NCBI GenBank assembly: GCA_019638455.1
Contig: JAHBTU010000002.1
Location: 344,501 to 408,500 of the forward strand
Direction: 5' to 3'
DNA length: 64,000 nt
Source of the DNA: Saprospiraceae bacterium
Lineage (GTDB): Bacteria > Bacteroidota > Bacteroidia > Chitinophagales > Saprospiraceae
Numbering within the stretch: position 1 is the first letter of the stretch; each line of letters opens with the position of its first letter. Made by a program: the position numbers and the translations under genes. This document shows, in pieces, positions 27,856 through 36,318 of this stretch. The notes beneath the pieces were generated by a model that saw only the letters and a program-made list of their open reading frames with translations, ran no database searches and was not told the DNA's origin.

Positions 27856-29289
27856 TCATACCGCCAACGACCACCCAGTTCGGTATTCTCTTCCCACAAA
27901 CGCATTGGCCTCCTCGAAGTTGGTGATGCGCAGGTTGGCGGAGTCCCATTCGAGCCGCACACGTCCCGGGTAGTCGTAAGGCGCCCATGAAGTCGGCGTT
28001 TTGCCGGGTTTCAATTTTTTGAAATCGTAACAGCGCACAGCAAGATTGCCAATCAGCAGCGCCTCGGTGAGCGGCACTGCGTACTCGAAGGGCGAGGAAG
28101 TCTTGCCCTTGCCTTTGCAAGCATCGGCCCATACCATTTGGTGCGAGGGCGCGGAATAGCGCAGCTCGGTTGGCTTTGGTTTTTTAAAATCCTTCATCTT
28201 CGAAGTGGGCAACAGAGTAGCTTTGTCGCCAAATATGTTGCAGAGGATTTTGCCTTTTGTACCCTCGAAGAGCACGCCGCCGTCCCATGTCCCGAATGGT
28301 TCGTTGGCGCCTAATTCTGCTGGTCGCATGGGACGAACGCCACCATCGTACCAAAGCAGCTCGCAAGCGGGCATTTTTTCGCGGGCGGGAAATTCGATTC
28401 TGACAATAGAGGCAGGCGGGCAGCTATCTGGGTAGTCGGCTTCCTGAAAATCATTTGACCACACAGTGGCAGCACTGGCCTCCACAGCCGTCGGCACAGT
28501 GAGTTTGAGGGCGCGATAGACAGGGTCAATGAGATGACACCCCATATCACCGAGCGCACCGGTGCCAAAATCCCACCAGCCGCGCCAACCAAAGGGAAGA
28601 TAGCGGGCACTAAACGGACGTTCTTTGGCAGGGCCGAGCCAAAGGTCCCAATCAAGTTCGGAGGGGATGGATTCGCCGGGCGCGGGGGTAGGCACACCCT
28701 GTGGCCATACAGGGCGATTGGTCCAAACGTGTACCCGATTGACCTTGCCGATAGCGCCCGCTTGCACCCATTCGGCCAATTCTGCATTGCAATCCATAGA
28801 GGCGCCTTGGTTGCCCATTTGGGTCACGACTTTGTATTTTCGAGCTGCCTCCAACAATGCTCGTGCCTCGCGAATGTTGTGCGTCAGCGGTTTTTCCACA
28901 TAGACGTGTTTGCCAGCTTGCATGGATGCCAAAGTTGCCACGGCGTGGGTGTGGTCTGGTGTCGAGATGACCACAGCGTCAATGTCGCGCCCGGCGGCAT
29001 CGAGCATTTTGCGAAAATCCTTGAAACGCGGCACATCGGGATACTGCTGGTATGTGTCGGCTGCACGGCGGTCGTCCACATCGCAAAAAGCGGCGAGCCT
29101 CTCGGCACCTTTGAGTTTGCCGATGCTGTCGGCGGCCTTTCCGCCTGCGCCAATGAAGGCGATATTCAGACGGTCGCTGGGTGGTATGTGGCCTGCCCCG
29201 CCCAGCACATGACGCGGCACGATGGTGAAAGCGATGGCGGCTTTAGCGGTGGTTTTCAGGAAGTTGCGGCGAGAGTGGCGCTTTTTCAT
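27856..29289 (-). CDS. Tat-exported Gfo/Idh/MocA-family oxidoreductase
   Basis: 477 residues from ATG 29289; an in-frame TTG lies 6 bp upstream. The N-terminus has the twin-arginine signal HSRRNFLKTTAKAA, so the folded protein should be exported. A Rossmann domain follows with IAFIGAGGKAADSIGK, FCDVDDRRA, and STPDHTHAVATLASMQAGKHV, then VEKPLTHN carrying the Gfo/Idh/MocA lysine. The C-terminal substrate domain has GWWDFGTGALGDMGCHLID. The family oxidises or reduces sugars and cyclitols with NAD(P). The exported Bacteroidota members act on carbohydrate breakdown products; the exact substrate is unknown. Confidence 0.9.
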   Translation of the reverse strand: MKKRHSRRNFLKTTAKAAIAFTIVPRHVLGGAGHIPPSDRLNIAFIGAGGKAADSIGKLKGAERLAAFCDVDDRRAADTYQQYPDVPRFKDFRKMLDAAGRDIDAVVISTPDHTHAVATLASMQAGKHVYVEKPLTHNIREARALLEAARKYKVVTQMGNQGASMDCNAELAEWVQAGAIGKVNRVHVWTNRPVWPQGVPTPAPGESIPSELDWDLWLGPAKERPFSARYLPFGWRGWWDFGTGALGDMGCHLIDPVYRALKLTVPTAVEASAATVWSNDFQEADYPDSCPPASIVRIEFPAREKMPACELLWYDGGVRPMRPAELGANEPFGTWDGGVLFEGTKGKILCNIFGDKATLLPTSKMKDFKKPKPTELRYSAPSHQMVWADACKGKGKTSSPFEYAVPLTEALLIGNLAVRCYDFKKLKPGKTPTSWAPYDYPGRVRLEWDSANLRITNFEEANAFVGREYRTGWSLAV

Positions 29290-29347
29290 GTACAAAAAGT
29301 AAGTTGAAAATGTCGGGGGTAAATGTAGGCATTGCTTGGAAAAACAA

Positions 29348-29381
29348 AAGCGGCATACACCACGAGAGATGTATGCCGCTT
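29348..29381 (-). terminator. Rho-independent terminator of the trpS transcript
   Basis: A perfect 11-bp stem (29348-29358 with 29371-29381). On the minus strand it is followed by CTTTTGTTTTT. It lies just after the trpS stop. Confidence 0.8.
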
Positions 29382-29402
29382 GGGGATAAGCCAGCTATGT
29401 TG

Positions 29403-30407
29403 TTATTTCAATGAAGCCAATCCTGTCAGTTCTCTTACTTCGCGCATGGTCTGCTGTGCTCGTTTGCGGATTTCGGCACTGCTTTCTTGAATTTGTGCCT
29501 TCACGTTGCGCTTATCGGCTTGCAAGGTGGACAATCGTTCGCGGAGAGGGTTGACTAACCCAGCCACCGAGTTGGCCACCTCTTCTTTCAAGTCGCTATA
29601 TTTCAATGTGCCCGCGTGGTAGTCAGCCATAAGACTTTGAAAGGCCGCCATATGGCCACAAGCGCGGAGGAGCTCAAACAAATTCTGCACGCCGGGACTC
29701 ATTTCTCCGGCCTTCGTTTCGCCGGTATCTGTCACCGCTGACTTGATTTGTTTGCGTATGCGGTCTTCTTCCCCAAAAAGATTGATGTAGTGCTTTTCGC
29801 CGAGGCTCTTGCTCATCTTTTTGTTGGGGTCGGCAGGAGAAAGTATTTTAGGGGTTTCGGTAAATAAAGGCTCTGGATGAATGAAATACTCTTTTCCGAA
29901 TTGGTGGTTGAAACGTTGAGCGATGTCGCGCGAGAGCTCAAGGTGCTGCTGCTGGTCTTTGCCAATCGGCACATAGTCCGCGTGATATATCAGAATATCT
30001 GCTGCTTGCAGCACGGGGTAAACAAATAGACCAGCGCCCACGAAAACATCTTGTCCACTTTTTTCCTCCAATTGCTTGCTCTTGTCTTTGAACTGCGTCA
30101 TACGGCTCAACTCTCCGTAAGATGTGAGGCAACTCAGCACCCAAGAGAGTTCCGCGTGTTCTGGCACGAGGCTTTGGATGAAGAGGTTCTCCGGTTTGAT
30201 GCCACAAGCCAAGAGGTAAAACACCATCTTCCAAGTGTTTTCGCGAAGCGTTTCAGCTTTGTAAGGCATGGTCATGGAATGGTAATCCACCACGCCGTAG
30301 GTGCATTGATAGTTTTCTTGCAGGCGTACCCAGTTTTGCACCGCTCCAAAGTAGTTGCCTAGGTGAAGGTCGCCAGTGGGTTGGATACAAGAAAGGACGT
30401 TTTTCAT
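29403..30407 (-). CDS. trpS: Tryptophanyl-tRNA synthetase
   Basis: 334 residues. A class I synthetase with the HIGH-type motif GDLHLGNYFG at the N-terminus (residues 12-21) and the KMSKS motif in DPNKKMSKSLGE at about 190-200. Length and the absence of an added domain match bacterial TrpRS. It charges tRNA-Trp in the cytoplasm. It is on the same strand as ridA, with a 21-bp gap, so they may share a transcript. A terminator follows the stop. Confidence 0.97.
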   Translation of the reverse strand: MKNVLSCIQPTGDLHLGNYFGAVQNWVRLQENYQCTYGVVDYHSMTMPYKAETLRENTWKMVFYLLACGIKPENLFIQSLVPEHAELSWVLSCLTSYGELSRMTQFKDKSKQLEEKSGQDVFVGAGLFVYPVLQAADILIYHADYVPIGKDQQQHLELSRDIAQRFNHQFGKEYFIHPEPLFTETPKILSPADPNKKMSKSLGEKHYINLFGEEDRIRKQIKSAVTDTGETKAGEMSPGVQNLFELLRACGHMAAFQSLMADYHAGTLKYSDLKEEVANSVAGLVNPLRERLSTLQADKRNVKAQIQESSAEIRKRAQQTMREVRELTGLASLK

Positions 30408-30428
30408 ACTTGTTTAATGTTGAAGCGT

Positions 30429-30815
30429 TTAGGCCAACGAGGCGACCACGGAGATTTCGATGTTCACGAATTTGGGCAATTCTACCACTTGCACCAACTC
30501 TCGCGCAGGGGCAAAAGATGGCTCGAAGAATTCGCCATAAACAACATTGATGCGGCTGAATTGATTGATGTCGCGCACAAAGACCGTGGCTTTCAGCACA
30601 TGCTTGAGGCTTGACCCAGCCGCATCCAGTATCGCTTTCACGTTGTTCAGCACTTGGCGCGTTTCACGTTCTATGTCGTCGAGCACGAGTTCGCCAGAGC
30701 TTGGCTCGATGGCAATCTGGCCTGAGACATAGAGCAGGCCGTTGAACGCAACCGCTTGGTTGTAGGGGCCGATGGGCATCGGGGCAGCAGGAGTGTTGAT
30801 GATTTGTTTCGACAT
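30429..30815 (-). CDS. ridA: RidA-family enamine/imine deaminase
   Basis: 128 residues. Landmarks are APMPIGPYNQAVAFNGLLYVSGQIAI at the N-terminus (split here: the GPYNQAV and SGQIA parts are the RidA signature), NVKAILDAAGSSL, and PARELVQVVELP with the conserved Arg near residue 106. RidA hydrolyses reactive enamine intermediates such as 2-aminoacrylate made by PLP enzymes. It lies between rpmF and trpS. Confidence 0.95.
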   Translation of the reverse strand: MSKQIINTPAAPMPIGPYNQAVAFNGLLYVSGQIAIEPSSGELVLDDIERETRQVLNNVKAILDAAGSSLKHVLKATVFVRDINQFSRINVVYGEFFEPSFAPARELVQVVELPKFVNIEISVVASLA

Positions 30816-30884
30816 AGATAACTTGATGAAATTGAAACTGGGTTGACAGTGTGCTGCTCGTCTCAGTCTTTGTGTAAATAAACA

Positions 30885-30921
30885 GAAAAAGCCCCATCGC
30901 CCGACAATCGGGACTGGAGCC
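30885..30921 (-). terminator. Probable terminator after rpmF
   Basis: On the minus strand, GGCTCCAGTCCCGATT pairs with TCGGGCGATGGGGC-type sequence and is followed by a run of five T. Stem is imperfect (one internal loop). It separates the rpmF operon from ridA. Confidence 0.55.
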
Positions 30922-30952
30922 TCCTCAAAAAACTGGGCGCTTGAAACTGTGG

Positions 30953-31156
30953 CTACGCTTCTGCGTCGGCGCGTTGCTTGCCCGGCACCAACACCTGCCC
31001 GCGATAATACAGATCTCCGTCCACTTTATAGGCGTGGTGGAAAAGGTGTTGCTCACCAGTAGTCTTGCAAATAGAGACGTTTGGCGCTTCCAATTTGTAG
31101 TGAGTGCGGCGCGCGCGTTTCCGACGCTTGGAGTGCCGCCATTTAGGATTTGGCAT
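30953..31156 (-). CDS. rpmF: 50S ribosomal protein L32
   Basis: 67 residues. MPNPKWRHSKRRKRARRTHY is the basic L32 N-terminus, followed by SICKTTGEQHLFHHAYKVDG. L32 is a small zinc-ribbon-type protein of the large subunit; only one cysteine is kept here, so the ribbon is of the Zn-free type. It lies 98 bp after the DUF177 gene, the standard bacterial arrangement. Confidence 0.96.
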   Translation of the reverse strand: MPNPKWRHSKRRKRARRTHYKLEAPNVSICKTTGEQHLFHHAYKVDGDLYYRGQVLVPGKQRADAEA

Positions 31157-31254
31157 GACCTTACTTTTATGATAGAGGGTAGAAAGTGGAAAGAAGAGGT
31201 TCAGAAAAAACCTTAGCTCTTTATCTTCCCTTTTGCTTACTTCCTCATTATTAA

Positions 31255-31773
31255 CTAATTATCGTTGATGCCTTTGAGCTTGTCCCAAACTGAATCAGTT
31301 TTTACCTCATCGGCGTTGTTACTCAGGTACTTCAACACCTCGAAATTGCAGGGCGGATGGGGTTCGCTTTGACAATCATAGGTGTTTGTGATGGGCAAAG
31401 CCAACACGGTGAACTCGTATAGGTATTTCGCCACATTGAAATCTGACGTCTCTCTGCCGATGAACACTACCTCATCTTCTTCGTCGCCTTCCGATTCTCC
31501 ATACTTGACGATAAGCTGACGCTCAGCTTCCAAGGGCAAATCAATCGTGGCGGTACAACGGTCACATTCTGCCTCTACGGTTCCGCTTAGTACAAAATCC
31601 AAGACCAACATATCGGCTCGTTTGTCGAGTTGAAGGTCGAAATGGAGGTTGCCATCTTTAATAGGCGACCCCTCGAAGTGGCTGAAAAACACACTGTCAA
31701 TCTTGAAATTAAAACGGTGCATTCCAAATTTTAAGCCCTGAATCGGGATGGAATACGCGACAAATGCGTTCAT
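31255..31773 (-). CDS. DUF177 (YceD-like) protein
   Basis: 172 residues from ATG 31773, chosen because a full promoter lies 29 bp upstream. DUF177 landmarks are LVLDFVLSGTVEAECDRCTA with the paired cysteines, then the acidic EGDEEDEVVFI, and VAKYLYEFTVLALPI. In plants and bacteria this family is linked to 23S rRNA processing, and its gene is almost always next to rpmF, as here. The usual plsX and fabH genes do not follow. Confidence 0.92.
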   Translation of the reverse strand: MNAFVAYSIPIQGLKFGMHRFNFKIDSVFFSHFEGSPIKDGNLHFDLQLDKRADMLVLDFVLSGTVEAECDRCTATIDLPLEAERQLIVKYGESEGDEEDEVVFIGRETSDFNVAKYLYEFTVLALPITNTYDCQSEPHPPCNFEVLKYLSNNADEVKTDSVWDKLKGINDN

Positions 31774-31801
31774 TACCACTTCTGTTTTGGAAATCGGGCG
31801 G

Positions 31802-31831
31802 CAAAAGTAGGAGGCTTTGGCGAAATGGCAA
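31802..31831 (-). promoter_or_regulatory. Bacteroidota-type promoter for the DUF177-rpmF operon
   Basis: On the minus strand: TTG (31831-31829), 19 bp spacing, TACTTTTG (31809-31802). This fits the TTG / N19-21 / TAnnTTTG consensus of the phylum. The start codon lies 28 bp downstream. Confidence 0.75.
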
Positions 31832-31862
31832 AGCAAGTTTTGAAGATTCGGAGAAAAAAACT

Positions 31863-32108
31863 TCAATGCTGAACGGCGACTCTGTGGGTGACAACTTTCC
31901 CATTTTCCAGACGACATTGAAAAAAGTACAGCCCGGGGGGGAGGCTGAGCGAAAGCCTATTTTCCCCGGCCGTGAATGACGTTTGATGGACGAACTTCCC
32001 TTCGACGGTAAAGATGCTGAGCATCCCCCCATCTGATGCTTTCAAAAACATAAAGTCATACGCCGGATTTGGCACAACGAACACCTCCGCTTGTGTTTTT
32101 TCGGGCGA
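31863..32108 (-). pseudogene. Orphan T9SS type A sorting domain (gene remnant)
   Basis: An open segment of about 80 codons between a stop at 32111-32109 and the stop at the low-coordinate end. It reads FVVPNPAYDFMFLKASDGG, LSIFTVEGKFVHQTSF and LSLSLPPGLYFFQCRLENGK, which is the C-terminal sorting signal of type IX secretion cargo (PNPA start, GLYF and G-K-x-x-x-R end). There is no cargo domain and no good ATG. It is most simply the surviving 3' end of a lost secreted protein, 89 bp upstream of the DUF177 start codon, on the same strand. Confidence 0.7.
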
Positions 32109-32111
32109 TTA

Positions 32112-32465
32112 GGCAAATTTAGTCAACTATCCAGGTATTTTCTCGGGATTTTAGAGCAATTGGCTTTTGCGCCAGTACTGGCATTTCCCACGCCAATCGG
32201 ATGCCAACGTCTCGGCAAGGTCGGTGCCGACATTTGCTCAAGATTTCTCGCCCTGCGAGACAAAGGCTGGCAACCGATGCAACACAAGTCCATCATCGGT
32301 CTATATTGCTTGAGCCTTCGGCACTTTCATTTCCCCAGCACCAAAGTGCGTACTTCTTTTTAAAAAATTTTGTAAGAGAAATTATTTTCTAAAAAATTGA
32401 AAATCAAAAAATTAACATCAAACAAGGTAGTTTCCTAAAAAAATATTTTTGCTAAAATAGGTTCT
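32112..32465. other. Gene-free stretch, AT-rich at its right end
   Basis: No supportable gene was found on either strand; all frames are short and broken. From about 32355 to 32460 the sequence becomes strongly A/T-rich (runs such as TTTTTAAAAAATTTTGTAAG). The left part may be decayed coding sequence of the cargo protein whose sorting domain survives at 31863-32108. Confidence 0.5.
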
Positions 32466-32470
32466 ATGTA

Positions 32471-32501
32471 TTGCAAGGTATTGTCCCTTGCCATATTTTT
32501 G
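32471..32501 (+). promoter_or_regulatory. Bacteroidota-type promoter for the lipoprotein-PadR-PspC genes
   Basis: TTG (32471-32473), 20 bp spacing, TATTTTTG (32494-32501). This is a full match to TTG / N19-21 / TAnnTTTG. It lies 86 bp before the first gene. Confidence 0.7.
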
Positions 32502-32586
32502 TGCCATGAAACAAGGACATTGCCTCTCCAGCTTGCGCTGAGTTGAGGAGCAGGTTGGGGTCGGGGCGACAATTTTCTGATAAGCT

Positions 32587-32844
32587 ATGAATGCAAAACT
32601 GAAACACATCATCTTCTTTTTGGCCGTCGTGTCGCTTGCAGTCACGGCTTGCAGCGGCGGCGCTGCAAAACCCTTTAGCGGTCTGGACGTATCGCTATTG
32701 CCAGTCGGCTTGCCTGCACTCAACGAGACAGAAGAAGTATTAGATGTTGGTGAGTCGGGTGTCCGAACATACAAAAGGCTCAATCGGGCTGTCGAAACCG
32801 AGCAGTCGGTAATCATCAATCAAAATCCAGCAAATCAACAATAA
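32587..32844 (+). CDS. Small lipoprotein preceding padR
   Basis: 85 residues. The N-terminus has a lipoprotein signal ending AVTAC (Cys22), followed by SGGAAKPFSG. The mature 64 residues are low in complexity and match no family I know. The stop is 1 bp before the PadR start, so the genes are one unit. It may be a small envelope partner of the downstream PspC protein; that is a guess from position only. Confidence 0.6.
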   Translation: MNAKLKHIIFFLAVVSLAVTACSGGAAKPFSGLDVSLLPVGLPALNETEEVLDVGESGVRTYKRLNRAVETEQSVIINQNPANQQ

Positions 32845-32845
32845 T

Positions 32846-33268
32846 ATGGATCTGGAAAATGCGAAAGCTCAAATGCGGAAAGGCGTACTCGAAATGTGCG
32901 TCTTGGCAGTCATCTCAGAGGGTGAGACCTATCCGCCGGAAATCATGAAACGGTTGGAATGGACCAACCTAATCGTGAAGGAAGGCACCTTGTATCCTCT
33001 GCTGATTCGACTAAAAAACGATGGGTTGGTGGATTATATCTGGCGCGAGGGTGAAAAAGGCCCTCCACGCAAATACTTCACCGTGTCTGAGCAAGGGCTT
33101 CAATTTTTGACTGAATTGACCGAAGGCTGGCATCAGCTGGTGCACTCCGTCAACCAAACCCTAAAAGGTAGCGCTGCTGCCCCCACGGAAAACGACCATA
33201 AACGCAAACGCAAAATGGAGGCTCCTCCCAAACCCCTCAAAATCGAGCCATTGCCGCCCGATTCGTAA
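32846..33268 (+). CDS. PadR-family transcriptional regulator
   Basis: 140 residues. Residues about 8-95 are a winged helix of PadR type: MRKGVLEMCVLAVISEGETY, KEGTLYPLLIRLKNDGLVDY (recognition helix) and KGPPRKYFTVSEQG. The C-terminus is basic and proline-rich (HKRKRKMEAPPKPLKIEPLP). PadR proteins repress by binding palindromes near their own promoters. Its usual Bacteroidota neighbour, a large PspC protein, is downstream, so autoregulation of this operon is likely. Confidence 0.93.
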   Translation: MDLENAKAQMRKGVLEMCVLAVISEGETYPPEIMKRLEWTNLIVKEGTLYPLLIRLKNDGLVDYIWREGEKGPPRKYFTVSEQGLQFLTELTEGWHQLVHSVNQTLKGSAAAPTENDHKRKRKMEAPPKPLKIEPLPPDS

Positions 33269-33391
33269 CGGGTTGAGTTGTCGGGCCGATTGCTCAAATC
33301 TCCAACCCGGCAACCCAATCAATTGCCCCGTCTGAGCGAGTCAATCGCACAGGCGGGTAAAAAACAAGTCACCGTTCAACCGACTTAAACA

Positions 33392-35602
33392 ATGAATAAA
33401 ATACTCAATATCAATCTCGGAGGATACGCACTCACGATTGACGACGATGCCTACGAATACCTCTTGGCTTACCTTGAAAGTATCCGAAAACGATTCAGCG
33501 AAAGCGAAGGGCGCGACGAAATCGTGCACGATATAGAATCGAGGTTGGGTGAAATCATTACTCAAAACATGGGTACCCGCACCATTGTCATGTTGCCCGA
33601 CGCGGAGGCTGCCGTAGAGGTAATGGGCAAGCCCGAAGACTTCGGCGGCGAGCCAGCCACTGAAAGTGGTGGTGGCGGCGCAGAGCGTTCCGGCACAGCG
33701 GGTAGCGGCAACCGCGCTAAAAAACAAACCATGAAAACGGGCAAGCGGCTGTTCCGCGACGAGGAAGACACAGTGGTAGGTGGTGTCTGCTCTGGCTTAT
33801 CTGCGTACTTTGGTATGCACGACCCCGTGTGGATGCGCTTGATTTTTGTGCTGCTCACATTCCTCTCCGCAGGCTTCTGGATGCCAGCCTACCTGCTTTT
33901 ATGGATTCTTGTGCCACCCGCCAAGACTGCTGCCGACCGCTTGGCCATGCGTGGGGAACCGATAAACGTGGACAACATTGCAAAGGAAATCGAGGATAGT
34001 TTCGAGCGGCTAAGCACAAAGGTCAACGAGTTGGGGGCGGAAAAAAAAAGCGCGGGCGGAAGTGACAAAAGCTTTGGCAACGCCGTATCGAACGGAGTCT
34101 CCGTCTTAGGGCAGATGTTTGGGTTTGTCGTGCGCTTCATCGCCAAGTTTGGTCTCGCCATAGCCGCTATAGTTGCCATAGCCTTGTTTGTTGGGTTAGC
34201 TGTGTCGTGGGTGGCTGGTATATGGGGCTTGTTTGTGGCAGCGCCATTCGTCGAGTATTTCAGTCCATTCTCTGGCAGCGTCACTTGGCTGGGCTTTGCC
34301 AATATGTTTTTCTTGTTGGGTATTCCGATACTGAGCGTGGCCTTAATGTTTGTTCGGGCTTTGTTCAAGGTACGCACTCCCAGTTGGTTGCAAGGCGGGC
34401 TTTGGGTTTTTTGGTCAATCAACCTCATATCGGCAGTTATGCTGCTCGCCGTTGCCTCCAAAAATTACCGCTCTGGTGGAAGCTCTACCAAGACGTATGA
34501 CTTGTCTGGGTTGCCTTCTGACACTTTGCGCGTGGAAGGTATCACTCCGTCTGCCCGTGGCATGGAGTCCTTTGGTTGGTTTGACGAGGACGACGGTTTT
34601 TCATTCGACGATGGCCAATTCAACATGAAAGGCTTGGTAGAGGTGCGCGTGCGCAAAAGCGACGATGGCAGGTTTCGCTGCACCCAAATCAGCCGCTCAA
34701 GAGGCTCTTCAAGCCGGGATGCAGCTTCCAATGCCGAACAGATTTCTTTCCCGGTCGAAATTGTGGGCAACACCCTAAAAATACCCACAGCATTCGGCAT
34801 ACCGAGTGGCCAAAAATGGCGTGGGCAACGCATCCGATTGAACATCGAATTGCCAGTAGGCAAAAGCATCGTGTTCGATGACAAAATATACAGGCATTCC
34901 GCCGCTGATTTGGACGAGTACTCCAAAGACAACGAGCGCAACTACATCTCCCGCTCGCCGGAAAAAGTATTCCGCATGACTCATCGGGGGCTGGTCTGCA
35001 CAGGCTGCCCTCAATTCGGAGACCGCGACTACAGCAGCAGCGATGAATACTACGAACATTTCATCCTTGAGGGCGATTTCGAGACGGAGATGCGCAAAGG
35101 AGATGAATTCAAAATTCGCTTCGAGGGACCTGCTGATGCCATCGAAAAAATTCGGACAGGTCGAAAATTGACACTAAGCAAAAAAAGAGGGACATCGGGC
35201 GTAAAGGTCTTCATCGAGTCGCCTGTGATGACCTCGCTGGTGGCAGACAACGCGGGCGACATCGTGATTCGTGGTTTTGAAGAGGACGACGCATCCATCA
35301 CAATAACGGGCAATAGCCGTGTGAAGGCATATTTGGATGTGGCCGACTTGCTCAATGTTTCGCTCAGTGGCAAATGCTCATTAGAGCTGGTCGGAGAAGG
35401 GGGCCGAATGGATGCCAGCCTGAATGATGGGGCCTCGTTGGAGGCCGTGAGCTGGCGTGCCAGCAACGTGGAAATCACCGCATCGGGCAGCTCGAAGGCA
35501 CGTCTCTTTGCCAAGGAAGAAGCCGTCGTCATTAACGACGCTGGCAGTCAGGTAAAAGTGGATGGAGGAGCAAAAATCCGGAGTGCGCGGTACGAAAATT
35601 AA
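33392..35602 (+). CDS. Large PspC-domain membrane protein with C-terminal DUF2807 head
   Basis: 736 residues. Residues 1-90 are a small cytoplasmic domain (LNINLGGYALTIDDDAYEYL, DIESRLGEIITQ). Residues about 125-190 are a PspC domain: LFRDEEDTVVGGVCSGLSAY followed by FGMHDPVWMRLIFVLL, with paired helices. Residues about 235-360 hold more membrane segments. Residues about 390-736 are a strand-rich periplasmic domain ending in DUF2807-like beta repeats (LVADNAGDIVIRGFEEDDAS, LNVSLSGKCSLELVGEGG). PspC domains respond to envelope stress. The PadR gene upstream should control it. A good terminator follows. Confidence 0.92.
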   Translation: MNKILNINLGGYALTIDDDAYEYLLAYLESIRKRFSESEGRDEIVHDIESRLGEIITQNMGTRTIVMLPDAEAAVEVMGKPEDFGGEPATESGGGGAERSGTAGSGNRAKKQTMKTGKRLFRDEEDTVVGGVCSGLSAYFGMHDPVWMRLIFVLLTFLSAGFWMPAYLLLWILVPPAKTAADRLAMRGEPINVDNIAKEIEDSFERLSTKVNELGAEKKSAGGSDKSFGNAVSNGVSVLGQMFGFVVRFIAKFGLAIAAIVAIALFVGLAVSWVAGIWGLFVAAPFVEYFSPFSGSVTWLGFANMFFLLGIPILSVALMFVRALFKVRTPSWLQGGLWVFWSINLISAVMLLAVASKNYRSGGSSTKTYDLSGLPSDTLRVEGITPSARGMESFGWFDEDDGFSFDDGQFNMKGLVEVRVRKSDDGRFRCTQISRSRGSSSRDAASNAEQISFPVEIVGNTLKIPTAFGIPSGQKWRGQRIRLNIELPVGKSIVFDDKIYRHSAADLDEYSKDNERNYISRSPEKVFRMTHRGLVCTGCPQFGDRDYSSSDEYYEHFILEGDFETEMRKGDEFKIRFEGPADAIEKIRTGRKLTLSKKRGTSGVKVFIESPVMTSLVADNAGDIVIRGFEEDDASITITGNSRVKAYLDVADLLNVSLSGKCSLELVGEGGRMDASLNDGASLEAVSWRASNVEITASGSSKARLFAKEEAVVINDAGSQVKVDGGAKIRSARYEN

Positions 35603-35638
35603 AAGAAACCAACACGCTCAAAAACCAACAAGCAGACA

Positions 35639-35683
35639 GGACTCGTAGGTATCGTCAAATACTTGCGAGTCCTTTTCTTTTTG
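35639..35683 (+). terminator. Rho-independent terminator after the PspC gene
   Basis: GGACTCGTAGGTAT pairs with ATACTTGCGAGTCC (two wobble positions) around a short loop, followed by TTTTCTTTTT. Confidence 0.8.
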
Positions 35684-35686
35684 AAA

Positions 35687-35795
35687 TACACCTCGCTCCG
35701 TCAAGTTTTTTTAGGATGGCAAAAAGCACAATCTGCTCAAAATCAAGGAGAGCAATCTTGTCCGTCTGACAAATCCTATTGAATACAAGGAATAC
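35687..35795 (+). repeat. Dispersed repeat family B, copy 3
   Basis: A diverged copy: TACACCTCGCTCCGTCAAGT at the start, CAAAATCAAGGAGAGCAATC inside. It is followed after 17 bp by a family A copy. Confidence 0.8.
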
Positions 35796-35812
35796 ATTCA
35801 TCAATAGAGAGT

Positions 35813-35995
35813 GATATAGTCAACGCAAATCAGCCCCGTCCGCTTCACTTGGCTGGGCAAGCCCCTGAGTACAGGGTCTGACAAGGTGGTTTTGAACGAA
35901 CGGTGCTCGCAATCCTCTGAAAATCATACAAATCAATCAAGGAAATCCCTGCCTTGCCAATGGGCAGGTTCAAATCCTCTTTAATCTGGGTATAC
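35813..35995 (-). repeat. Dispersed repeat family A, copy 3
   Basis: About 183 bp in the same orientation as copy 2. Read on the minus strand the frame stays open from YTQIKEDLNLP to GACPAK and extends upstream through the B/A junction. It lies between B copies 3 and 4. Confidence 0.9.
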
Positions 35996-36110
35996 ATCCG
36001 TGAGACTGGAAAATTTGTGGCAGCGCCTCGAACGAGCGGCGCTGCTTTTGTTTTTCTCGGTATGCTGTGCAACTTTGCAACGCCAACATTTTTGAGAAAT
36101 GGCGGTTTTA

Positions 36111-36281
36111 CACCATGATTCGCCATGATTTTTCAGATGAGCGTGATTTTGAACAAATAGCGATTTCGGTCATGCTTACACCATGATTCACCAAGATTTG
36201 TCAGATGGCCATGATTGCTCTCCTTGATTTTGAACAGATTGCGATTGTGGACATGCCCAAAACTTGGCGGCGCGAGGTATA
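36111..36281 (-). repeat. Dispersed repeat family B, copy 4 (tandem, one unit truncated)
   Basis: Two tandem units in reverse. The first (about 36111-36178) keeps only the ACCATGATT to CGGTCATGC part; the second (about 36179-36281) is complete and ends GGCGGCGCGAGGTATA. This and the preceding repeats fill the 700-bp gap before the TraB gene. Confidence 0.85.
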
Positions 36282-36318
36282 AAGCAGTGGCAGCGCAAAT
36301 TACGTTGAAAAAGTAAAC

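Noticed and set aside
35970..35990. GGTTCAAATCC in repeat family A, resembling a tRNA T-loop
   Set aside because: The flanking bases do not form the T-stem and no D-arm, anticodon arm or acceptor stem can be drawn.
35813..36126. Small reading frame across repeat A copy 3, and similar frames in other A copies
   Set aside because: No ATG inside the repeat itself; copies differ by single-base shifts; the longer frame only uses neighbouring unrelated sequence. Kept as a repeat and reported as a finding.
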